From contig JAHKZT010000020.1 of the NCBI GenBank assembly GCA_020626475.1, forward strand, positions 1 to 10,114: a stretch of DNA of 10,114 bases, read 5' to 3'. The position numbers and the translations under genes are program-made. Shown piece after piece: positions 1 to 5,224 of the stretch (positions within the stretch are counted from its first letter, which is position 1; the number at the start of each line of letters is the position of its first letter). The stretch comes from a bacterium (lineage in GTDB: Bacteria; Patescibacteriota; Saccharimonadia; Saccharimonadales; Saccharimonadaceae). Under the pieces are notes generated by a model, which did not search any database, was not told the origin of the DNA, and saw only the letters and a list, made by a program, of their open reading frames with translations.

Positions 1-75
1 CTATTGTGCATCTTACATCGAGGTAAGATTCTAAAACAGAGCCGTTCGTGTTTGGCTCGCCCTTAGAGTCTTTCC
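1..75 (+). other. rRNA operon spacer upstream of 5S rRNA
   Basis: This stretch just upstream of the 5S gene is most likely the 23S-5S spacer of an rRNA operon. It contains two simple hairpins. The first pairs ATCTTAC (10-16) with GTAAGAT (23-29). The second pairs GAGCC (39-43) with GGCTC (54-58). Such stems are typical of transcribed rRNA spacers that are cut during maturation, but I see no specific processing signal. I do not recognise the 3' end of 23S rRNA within these bases, so placing the 23S gene just outside the window is an inference. Confidence 0.45.
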
Positions 76-180
76 TCGGTGTCCATAGCGCCAGGGAAAT
101 ACCTGTTCCCATTCCGAACACAGAAGTCAAGCCTGGTCGCGGCGATTATACTGCTTTGCGGGAAACTAGCAAGATGCCGA
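76..180 (+). rRNA. rrf: 5S ribosomal RNA
   Basis: This is a complete 5S rRNA gene, the RNA of the central protuberance of the large ribosomal subunit. The diagnostic stretch CCATTCCGAACACAGAAGTC (starting at 109) matches the nearly universal loop B/C region of bacterial 5S rRNA. The ends form helix I: TCGGTGTC at the 5' end pairs with GATGCCGA at 173-180, with two G-T wobbles. The length is about 105 nt, slightly shorter than the usual 115-120, so the mature ends may extend a few bases on each side. A strong hairpin terminator follows directly. Confidence 0.93.
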
Positions 181-185
181 ATTAT

Positions 186-218
186 ATGAAATGGCCACCT
201 CAACGGGTGGCCTTTCAT
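186..218 (+). terminator. Hairpin terminator directly after 5S rRNA
   Basis: ATGAAA (186-191) and GGCCACC (193-199) pair perfectly with GGTGGCC (206-212) and TTTCAT (213-218). The result is a 13-bp stem with one bulged T at 192 and a 6-nt loop. The stem starts 5 nt after the 5S gene, and its right arm runs into a T-rich stretch. It is the probable first terminator or 3' processing stem of the rRNA operon. Confidence 0.7.
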
Positions 219-233
219 CTTTCCGGAGGAAAG
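219..233. repeat. Small hairpin between the terminators
   Basis: CTTTCC (219-224) pairs with GGAAAG (228-233) across a 3-nt GGA loop. It abuts the preceding terminator stem with no spacer. It has no clear T tract of its own and may simply be part of the structured 3' region of the rRNA transcript. Confidence 0.5.
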
Positions 234-241
234 TACGAAAG

Positions 242-263
242 CCACCGAAGAGGTGGATTTTTT
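242..263 (+). terminator. Second intrinsic terminator of the rRNA operon
   Basis: CCACC (242-246) pairs with GGTGG (252-256) around the loop GAAGA. One A follows, then six T residues (258-263). This is a textbook rho-independent terminator for plus-strand transcription and backs up the hairpin at 186-218. Confidence 0.75.
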
Positions 264-270
264 GTTGCAC

Positions 271-294
271 AAAAAATTGCGCACATTTGTGCGC
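271..294 (-). terminator. Intrinsic terminator facing the opposite way
   Basis: GCGCACA (279-285) and TGTGCGC (288-294) form a perfect 7-bp stem with a 2-nt TT centre. Read on the minus strand, the stem is followed by AA and then six T residues (complement of 276-271). It would stop transcripts arriving from the minus-strand gene at 411-656. Its A6 tract faces the T6 tract of the plus-strand terminator, and the two can pair as a TTTTTTG/CAAAAAA hairpin (258-276). The two terminators therefore form a back-to-back pair. Confidence 0.7.
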
Positions 295-300
295 CCATTT

Positions 301-341
301 CATATAACGCCCAGGCTCATTAGACCTGGGCGCATTATATG
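301..341. repeat. Large imperfect stem-loop
   Basis: CATATAA (301-307) plus CGCCCAGG (308-315) pair with CCTGGGCG (325-332) and TTATATG (335-341). This gives 15 bp interrupted by a 2-nt bulge (CA, 333-334), with a 9-nt loop. It lies in the 3' region of the minus-strand gene at 411-656. No T tract follows on either strand, so it is better called a structured RNA element or transcript-end protector than a terminator. Its left arm overlaps a longer inverted repeat with 182-194. Confidence 0.55.
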
Positions 342-342
342 A

Positions 343-360
343 CCTTCGCGCTAGCGAGGG
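343..360. repeat. GC-rich hairpin
   Basis: CCTTCGC (343-349) pairs with GCGAGGG (354-360), including one T-G wobble, across the tetraloop GCTA. It is the last clear hairpin of the cluster. A much weaker one, ACGG (371-374) with CCGT (386-389), follows before the stop codon of the minus-strand gene at 411. Confidence 0.5.
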
Positions 361-410
361 AATATAACGAACGGTCGCGTTAGCCCCGTGAGCATTATGC
401 AATCAGACCT

Positions 411-656
411 TTAGACTTTATTAACGTCTTCTTCGAGATGTGTATCCGTATGCTCGATAGTGTCGCGGATGGCTTTATAAGCCATATTTGCTCCGATAAT
501 AATCCCGATGATTGCAGCAACCGTAATTGTGCAAACTATAATCCCGCCAAGGATAATCATGATTACTGACGTCGGCTTAGTCTTAGGCTCAAAATTCTTA
601 TTCTTCGGCTCATATTCGGCTGGTACCTTATATGGCGCATTGGTATCAAACTTCAT
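411..656 (-). CDS. Small single-pass membrane protein, hypothetical
   Basis: An 81-residue protein that I do not recognise as a family. Residues 1-28 are polar and rich in lysine and proline. About residues 29-60 form one long hydrophobic segment rich in Ile, Val and Gly, which could be one transmembrane helix or a tight hairpin. The acidic tail, with TIEHTDTHLEED, follows. The gene diverges from the ASCH-CYTH pair. The start codon lies 6 nt after a TATAAT box and has no Shine-Dalgarno sequence, so a leaderless transcript is likely. The fit of promoter and start, plus the membrane-protein composition, support a real gene. Transcription probably ends in the hairpins at 271-360. Function is unknown. 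Confidence 0.65.
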   Translation of the reverse strand: MKFDTNAPYKVPAEYEPKNKNFEPKTKPTSVIMIILGGIIVCTITVAAIIGIIIGANMAYKAIRDTIEHTDTHLEEDVNKV

Positions 657-662
657 ACTTAT

Positions 663-670
663 ATTATAAT
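663..670. promoter_or_regulatory. Palindromic -10 box shared by two divergent leaderless genes
   Basis: ATTATAAT is its own reverse complement, so a TATAAT hexamer can be read on both strands (665-670 on plus, 668-663 on minus). On each strand exactly 6 nt separate the hexamer from an ATG (677 on plus, 656 on minus). A hexamer at -12 to -7 would put +1 on the A of each ATG. I see no convincing -35 box or extended -10 on either strand. Confidence 0.6.
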
Positions 671-676
671 GTATTC

Positions 677-1018
677 ATGCAAATACATCTTGATCCAGAA
701 ATTTATGAGCAAGTTAAGAACGGCACTAAGAATGTTGAAGCGCGCGTTAACGATGAAAAACGTCGCAAGATTCAGATCGGTGACAAGATTGAAGTGTTAA
801 AACGTCCCGAAGAATTAGAATCGCTCTGGGTGCGCGTTACGAACTTGGTTCAATGCGCGAACTTTGAGGAAATAACTGCAAAATATCCAATCGAAAGATT
901 ATATAGCTCGAACTACACCAAGGAGGAGTATTTAGCGCTATTCCCGAAGTTTTATACTAAAGAAGAAATTGATAAATATGGAACAGTTGCAATAGAGTTT
1001 GAGGTTATTGATGAATAA
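677..1018 (+). CDS. ASCH domain (PUA-like) protein
   Basis: A 113-residue protein that is essentially one ASCH domain, a PUA-related beta-barrel fold that generally binds RNA or modified nucleotides. Supporting signs are the N-terminal strand MQIHLDP, the family motif G-x-K-x-x-E-x-R in NGTKNVEAR (residues 15-23), the IGDKIEV strand after it, and the closing strand YGTVAIEFEV. The length fits the family. I chose ATG 677 because it lies 6 nt downstream of the TATAAT box and begins the conserved domain. An upstream in-frame ATG at 632 would lie before that promoter, inside the divergent gene. The gene overlaps the CYTH gene by 8 nt, implying co-translation. A role in RNA binding or coenzyme biology is only a family-level guess. 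Confidence 0.82.
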   Translation: MQIHLDPEIYEQVKNGTKNVEARVNDEKRRKIQIGDKIEVLKRPEELESLWVRVTNLVQCANFEEITAKYPIERLYSSNYTKEEYLALFPKFYTKEEIDKYGTVAIEFEVIDE

Positions 1019-1595
1019 TGAGATTGAGGCAAGTTTTCTAGATATCGACAAAGATAGCTATCGCGCCAAGCTAGAAGCCGCCGGCGCTGAATGTATCAAA
1101 GCTGAACGACTGATGCGTCGTACAGTCTTTGACAGTGGCCCGCATTCCTTTGCGCGCGTGCGCGATGAGGGCGACAAGATTGTGATGACTTACAAGAACT
1201 TCGAAGATGAAGATTCTATTATGGGTGTTAAGGAAGTGAATCTCATTGTTAATGACTACGATGATGCCGTAAAATTTATTGCTGGCTGTGGCTTGGTGCA
1301 GAAGGCAGTCCAGGAAACATATCGTGAAACTTGGGTTCTAGATGGCGTAGAGATTACTATCGATACTTGGCCATGGATTCCGACCTATACCGAGATTGAG
1401 GGTCCTAGCGAGGAGGCGGTCTGGTCTGTAGCTGAGCGCCTGGGTCTTAAAAAAGAAGACGCTATGTTTGGTGCCGTAGATAAAATCTATAACCATTACT
1501 ATGGCGTAGATATGGATATTGTTGATTTTGAAACGCCAATAATTAACTTCGAGATCGATCCGCCCGAGTGGGTAAAAGCAAAAGACGTGCAATAA
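1011..1595 (+). CDS. CYTH domain protein (class IV adenylate cyclase / triphosphatase-like)
   Basis: A 194-residue protein of the CYTH superfamily, beta-tunnel enzymes that hydrolyse or cyclise triphosphate substrates with divalent metal. Visible marks are the N-terminal NNEIEASFLDID, RRTVFD and SFARVRDEGDKIVMTYK in the tunnel strands, KEVN (74-77), ETYRETW and ITIDTWPW in the middle, and YTEIEGPSEEAV near 126-137. The signature ExExK is altered: E4 and E6 are present but position 8 is Ser instead of Lys. The other acidic and basic tunnel residues look intact. ATG 1011 is preferred over 999 because GAGG at 1001-1004 gives a ribosome-binding site with 6-nt spacing and the conserved domain starts here. 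The 3' end overlaps the convergent gene at 1543-2169 by 53 nt. The true substrate (thiamine triphosphate, inorganic triphosphate or ATP) cannot be told. Confidence 0.85.
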   Translation: MNNEIEASFLDIDKDSYRAKLEAAGAECIKAERLMRRTVFDSGPHSFARVRDEGDKIVMTYKNFEDEDSIMGVKEVNLIVNDYDDAVKFIAGCGLVQKAVQETYRETWVLDGVEITIDTWPWIPTYTEIEGPSEEAVWSVAERLGLKKEDAMFGAVDKIYNHYYGVDMDIVDFETPIINFEIDPPEWVKAKDVQ

Positions 1596-2169
1596 GATAG
1601 GCGACTCCCAGAATGACTATCGCCCAGCCAAAACTTGCCCAGATTGGCTGATTGTAGACCTGGAGGAATGGATATGGCCCGTCCCAGAGGCGTAGAATAT
1701 TCATCGTTATTCCTACGATTGCGTAGATGATAGTCGGTATTAGTGCAAATAATGCCGACTTTTTGTTTTGACGTTCCGGAGCACACCAAACCAGCATTAT
1801 AATTGCGAGAATAGGGCAAAGCGTGTGCATATAGAGCATTGAATCGTAAGTTAGCAACCACCATAGATCGCCAACCATCCAAGACAAAACGAATAACACG
1901 ACAATTAGTGTTACGGTCGTAGTGCAAGTCGCCATATAGGTCAGTAGATTGGCAATGTGTGGTATCTGCTTCTTGGGTTTTAATGCACGTGCAACAAAGG
2001 CAATGTTAATTAGGTTACAAATCAATAAGAATAGATTGCTGAGCTGCGTATAATACTGAAAAGTCTCTGCGCCACGTCTCTGAACGACGAGAGCGAAAGC
2101 AATTATTTCGAAAACAGAAATTAGGATATTTAAGATTAAATATGCGACTAATTTCTTGCGATCTTTCAT
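1543..2169 (-). CDS. Six-helix integral membrane protein, Pr6Pr/AIG1-like
   Basis: A 208-residue, very hydrophobic protein with about six transmembrane helices (roughly residues 8-28, 38-60, 72-98, 110-130, 138-160 and 178-200). The segment FQYYTQLSNLFLLICNLINI, the cluster TYMATCTTTVTLIV and the helix MHTLCPILAI with a central His115 resemble the Pr6Pr / FAR-17a-AIG1 family of membrane proteins. Some eukaryotic members of that group are hydrolases of fatty-acid esters; bacterial members are uncharacterised. The assignment is from memory of the pattern only. It is the last gene of a minus-strand operon. Its ATG overlaps the TGA of the upstream channel gene in an ATGA junction, so translation is probably coupled; the upstream ribosome-binding site (AAAGAA) is weak. 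The basic tail PTRADRSRS overlaps the CYTH gene antisense. Confidence 0.75.
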   Translation of the reverse strand: MKDRKKLVAYLILNILISVFEIIAFALVVQRRGAETFQYYTQLSNLFLLICNLINIAFVARALKPKKQIPHIANLLTYMATCTTTVTLIVVLFVLSWMVGDLWWLLTYDSMLYMHTLCPILAIIMLVWCAPERQNKKSALFALIPTIIYAIVGITMNILRLWDGPYPFLQVYNQPIWASFGWAIVILGVAYLIARLLLLPTRADRSRS

Positions 2170-2792
2170 TTCTTTTTTGTACTTTTCTTTGCCGTTTTAG
2201 GCGCAACTTTTTCAGCTTCGCCAACTAGCCATGCCGTTATAACCGAGCCGGCAAAATTACCACCGGCGCAAAGAAGAATCGTCCAGTCAAAATAAGTCGC
2301 GACGCCGGCCGTAATAGCATTTGCGATACTATGCTGAAAACCGGCCAAAATGAATAGTGGCACTCCGAAGAATATTCCCCAGATGGAGCCGAGCTTAAAG
2401 CATTTGACGGCCAGATACATAATTGCGCCGCAAAATGCGCTACGGATAAAGAAGTCTAGTGAGAAATTCCATTTGGCAATTTTTTCGTTTGCGGCAGCAA
2501 TTAGCGACGAATCGGCTAGACTAAAGAGCCAGCCAAGTATCCATCCGGCGAGTAAATTAACGATTAGAATTACTCCAAGCTCTAGCCATTTTTTGTCCGC
2601 AATCACGAAGCCGCACTTACCTGTGAATAAGTTTGCGCCAAGTACGCAGACTCCATAGAGTCCGAACGCGAACAGAAACGCGCCAAGCGGTGCGCCAATT
2701 TTTAATAAAATGTAGTCGCCTAAGCCAATCAGGAGACTTGCTAGAACAGCGCGTTTAGTAAGTATCGCCCAATTAGTTTTTTGCTTTAGCAT
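2166..2792 (-). CDS. Formate/nitrite transporter (FNT) family channel, short form
   Basis: A 208-residue membrane protein of the FNT family, pentameric channels that pass small monovalent anions or their acids (formate, nitrite, hydrosulfide, lactate). Two internal half-repeats are visible. The first contains the broken-helix motif ANLFTGK (53-59). The second contains GFQHSIAN (151-158), whose His154 corresponds to the central pore histidine of FocA-type channels. GNFAGS (178-183) matches the conserved final helix. Family members are usually 250-280 residues, so loops and termini are trimmed. The C-terminus, KTAKKSTKKK, is a strongly basic tail. AAGG lies 5 nt before the ATG, inside the end of the ATPase gene, which overlaps by 20 nt. 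The transported ion is unknown. Confidence 0.85.
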   Translation of the reverse strand: MLKQKTNWAILTKRAVLASLLIGLGDYILLKIGAPLGAFLFAFGLYGVCVLGANLFTGKCGFVIADKKWLELGVILIVNLLAGWILGWLFSLADSSLIAAANEKIAKWNFSLDFFIRSAFCGAIMYLAVKCFKLGSIWGIFFGVPLFILAGFQHSIANAITAGVATYFDWTILLCAGGNFAGSVITAWLVGEAEKVAPKTAKKSTKKK

Positions 2793-5169
2793 CGCGTACC
2801 TTGTCGAGCTTAAAATAACGCTCTACGACTTTGTTCCAAAGCCAGTCAATTGCTATTCCGACATAATGCAAGAGCGGGGCAGATAGAATGGACAGAATAG
2901 TAACTATTGCAATGGCTTGAATTGAAATTGGCGTCAAAGCGAACAGCCATGGCAGGAATATGAAGCTAAATATCATACCGGCAACGCATAGAATAATGAT
3001 GCTACGTTTGTACCAGTTGAACGGTTTCTTCGTTACGCGATAAATCATCTGTAGGCCTACAACAGCGAGCAGGATGGTCGCGCAGGTGCCGATTTCTTCG
3101 GTCGATAGGCTGAAAATTGAACCCATTAAACCCATCAATGCGACGAGGATAAAATCAGTTATGCCGCCAGGAGTTGAACGACGCAAGATATTGCTCACGA
3201 ATTTGCCGCGAATAAGATCGTGGTTTGGCGCCTGTGATAGAAGGAAAGCAGGAATTCCGATCGTAAACATGCTAACGAGCGAAATCTGTGACGGTACTAG
3301 TGGGTAGGTAAGAGAAAGGACTATTGCTACAATTGCCGTCATGATAGAGAAGACGTTCTTGACTAGGAATAAGCTACCGCTACGCTCAAGGTTGTTAACG
3401 ACGCGGCGTCCTTCCGTTACAACATCTGGCATGCGCGAGAAATCTGATTCGAGTAAAACGAGTTGCGCTGCCTGTGCGGCTGCATCGCTACCGCTCGCCA
3501 TCGCGACGGAACAATCCGCATCGCGTAGGGCCAATACATCGTTTACGCCATCACCAGTCATTGCAACTATATGACCATTGTTCTGTAAGGCTTTTACGAA
3601 TTTGCGCTTTTGCTCTGGCGTAACGCGGCCGAATACGGTATATTTATTCATTGCTTCTGCGATTTCTTTATCGGTTTTTAGGTGAGTTGCGTCGATGAAT
3701 TTGCCGGCATTCGCAATTTCGGCTTTCTTTGCTACCTCGGATACCGTAAGCGGGTTATCGCCAGAAATGACTTTAATCTCTACGCCTTGGTCGGCAAAGT
3801 ACTTGAAGGTCTCTGGCGCATTCTTGCGTACCGGATTCATTAATGTAATCAAGCCAAGTGGAGTAACTTTTCTGTCTAACTTTTTGCCATCAACCTTGCC
3901 GTCATATTTAGCCACTAATAATACGCGGTAGCCTTTGCGGCTATGTTTCTCGCACTCGGATTCGATTTTGCCATATTCTTTGCCGAGCAAAAATTCTGGC
4001 GCGCCGAGCACAAAGCTCTCGTTTTTATAGCTGACGCCACTATATTTAAACTCAGACGAAAAGCCGGAAACCGTCTCTGCTTTGCGATTTGTCGGTTTTG
4101 TAAAGTAGGCTTTGATTGCCTCCATGGTAGCATTGTCGGCTTTTTGAGCTTTTGCGAAATCACTCATCGCACCATAGATATCTTCGCGGGTAGATTTACC
4201 GAGTGGGTAGTAATCGGCCACGAGCATTGAATTATCGGTAATTGTGCCAGTTTTATCTACGCAAAGTACATCTACGCGAGCGAGCGTCTCGATACTTTTC
4301 ATGTCATGGAGGAGAACTTTCTTTTGCGCTAGCTTCATCGAGGAGATAGCGAGCGCGACACTGGAAAGTAGGAAGAGGCCTTCTGGAATCATGCCGATGA
4401 CTGCTGCGACCGCTGACTGAACCGCGGCTTGCGCGCCAGCCTGCTCGAAGAAGAAACGCTGCACAAATAAGAAGCCGCCAATTGGAATAATCGCGATACC
4501 GGCAATCGTAACAATGCGGTTAAGCGAGCGAATTATCTCGGACTGCTCCTTGACTTTGATTTTCTTTGCCTGCAAGGTTAACTGAGAAATGTATGAGTCT
4601 GCGCCAACGGCGATTAATTGCGCGCGACATTCGCCAGAAACGATGAAACTACCAGACATCAACTTGTCGCCAGGCTTCTTTTTAATTTCGTCCGCCTCAC
4701 CAGTCAAGAGTGCTTCGTTTACTGATACTTCGCCAGATAAAACCTTTGCATCTGCTGGGATTTGATTGCCGGCACGGAAAATAACAACGTCATTCAGTAC
4801 GAGCCATTCGGCGCTAACTTTTTTCTCGACTCCATCCCTAACTACACTGGCGGAAGGAGCGTTGAGAATATTTAGGCGGTCGAGTGTGAGTTTTGCACGA
4901 ATTTCCTGCACGATACCAATTAATGTGTTTGCAATAATAATTGGCAGGAAGGTGATATCGCGAATTGATCCCACGAGGCATAGTAGGGTTGCGATAACGG
5001 CGAAGACGAAATTAAAGTAAGTAAAAGTATTAGTAACGATAATCTTTTTGATGGATTTTGAAGGCGGTTTCACGGAAGTATTTATTTGTCCAGAAAAACG
5101 AGCCTTACGGACTTGTTCGCGGCTGAGACCGCGTTCTGCATTGACCTCAAAAACATTACTCTTGTCCAT
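2773..5169 (-). CDS. P-type cation-transporting ATPase, CtpE-like
   Basis: A 798-residue P-type ATPase that uses ATP to move a cation across the cytoplasmic membrane through a phospho-aspartate intermediate. Visible in order are the two N-terminal helices (about 45-90), the actuator loop LLTGEAD (154-160), the ion-site helix IPEGL (261-265), the phosphorylation motif DKTGT with Asp305, the nucleotide domain with KYSGVS and VLGAPEFLL, ISGDNPLTV (468-476), TGDGVND (538-544) and six C-terminal helices (about 600-775). The combination MSGSFIVSG, ARVDVLCVDKTGT, GDGVNDVLAL and FTIGIPAFLLSQAPN closely recalls mycobacterial CtpE, reported as a calcium importer. Calcium specificity here is inferred from that likeness only. 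The start lies 8 nt after an extended -10 box with no ribosome-binding site, suggesting a leaderless mRNA. It heads the operon that continues into the FNT channel. Confidence 0.93.
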   Translation of the reverse strand: MDKSNVFEVNAERGLSREQVRKARFSGQINTSVKPPSKSIKKIIVTNTFTYFNFVFAVIATLLCLVGSIRDITFLPIIIANTLIGIVQEIRAKLTLDRLNILNAPSASVVRDGVEKKVSAEWLVLNDVVIFRAGNQIPADAKVLSGEVSVNEALLTGEADEIKKKPGDKLMSGSFIVSGECRAQLIAVGADSYISQLTLQAKKIKVKEQSEIIRSLNRIVTIAGIAIIPIGGFLFVQRFFFEQAGAQAAVQSAVAAVIGMIPEGLFLLSSVALAISSMKLAQKKVLLHDMKSIETLARVDVLCVDKTGTITDNSMLVADYYPLGKSTREDIYGAMSDFAKAQKADNATMEAIKAYFTKPTNRKAETVSGFSSEFKYSGVSYKNESFVLGAPEFLLGKEYGKIESECEKHSRKGYRVLLVAKYDGKVDGKKLDRKVTPLGLITLMNPVRKNAPETFKYFADQGVEIKVISGDNPLTVSEVAKKAEIANAGKFIDATHLKTDKEIAEAMNKYTVFGRVTPEQKRKFVKALQNNGHIVAMTGDGVNDVLALRDADCSVAMASGSDAAAQAAQLVLLESDFSRMPDVVTEGRRVVNNLERSGSLFLVKNVFSIMTAIVAIVLSLTYPLVPSQISLVSMFTIGIPAFLLSQAPNHDLIRGKFVSNILRRSTPGGITDFILVALMGLMGSIFSLSTEEIGTCATILLAVVGLQMIYRVTKKPFNWYKRSIIILCVAGMIFSFIFLPWLFALTPISIQAIAIVTILSILSAPLLHYVGIAIDWLWNKVVERYFKLDKVRDAKAKN

Positions 5170-5177
5170 ATAATTCT

Positions 5178-5186
5178 ATTTTAACA
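5178..5186 (-). promoter_or_regulatory. Extended -10 promoter of the ATPase operon
   Basis: On the minus strand TGTTAAAAT reads as an extended -10 (TGnTAAAAT). Eight bases separate it from the ATG of the ATPase at 5169, placing +1 at or within about 2 nt of the start codon. No convincing -35 hexamer is seen, which suits an extended -10 promoter. Confidence 0.55.
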
Positions 5187-5209
5187 TGCAATAGTGTTTA
5201 AGCTTGTAG

Positions 5210-5218
5210 TGTTATACT
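5210..5218 (+). promoter_or_regulatory. Extended -10 promoter of the S41 protease gene
   Basis: TGTTATACT is an extended -10 (TGnTATACT). Exactly 6 nt (AGATAT) separate it from the ATG at 5225, so transcription probably starts on the first base of the codon. No Shine-Dalgarno sequence fits in that space. The divergent ATPase promoter lies about 24 bp away on the other strand. Confidence 0.6.
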
Positions 5219-5224
5219 AGATAT

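Noticed and set aside
48..323. Open reading frames on both strands across the 5S gene and hairpin block
   Set aside because: They lie on a clear 5S rRNA and intrinsic terminators, have no protein-like composition and no start signals.
181..410. tRNA gene or CRISPR array in the repeat-rich block
   Set aside because: No cloverleaf or TψC-like motif is present, and the stems differ in sequence and spacing, so they are not regular direct repeats with spacers.
632..676. Upstream ATG at 632 for the ASCH gene
   Set aside because: It would start before the TATAAT box and inside the divergent coding region. The 15 extra residues do not fit the ASCH N-terminus.
1499..1927. A 142-codon minus-strand frame overlapping the six-helix membrane protein
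   Set aside because: It lies in another frame of the same strand as a convincing membrane protein that is joined to its neighbour by an ATGA junction. Its own sequence resembles no domain.
2166..2168. Reassignment of TGA to an amino acid, as in some other CPR groups
   Set aside because: TGA ends the FNT gene at a typical ATGA junction, and the other genes read cleanly with the standard code.
3074..3931. Several plus-strand open frames of about 77-95 codons inside the ATPase gene (also at 3943-4230 and 4766-5020)
   Set aside because: They are antisense to a highly conserved P-type ATPase with all its motifs intact. Their composition mirrors the complementary frame and no ribosome-binding sites are evident.
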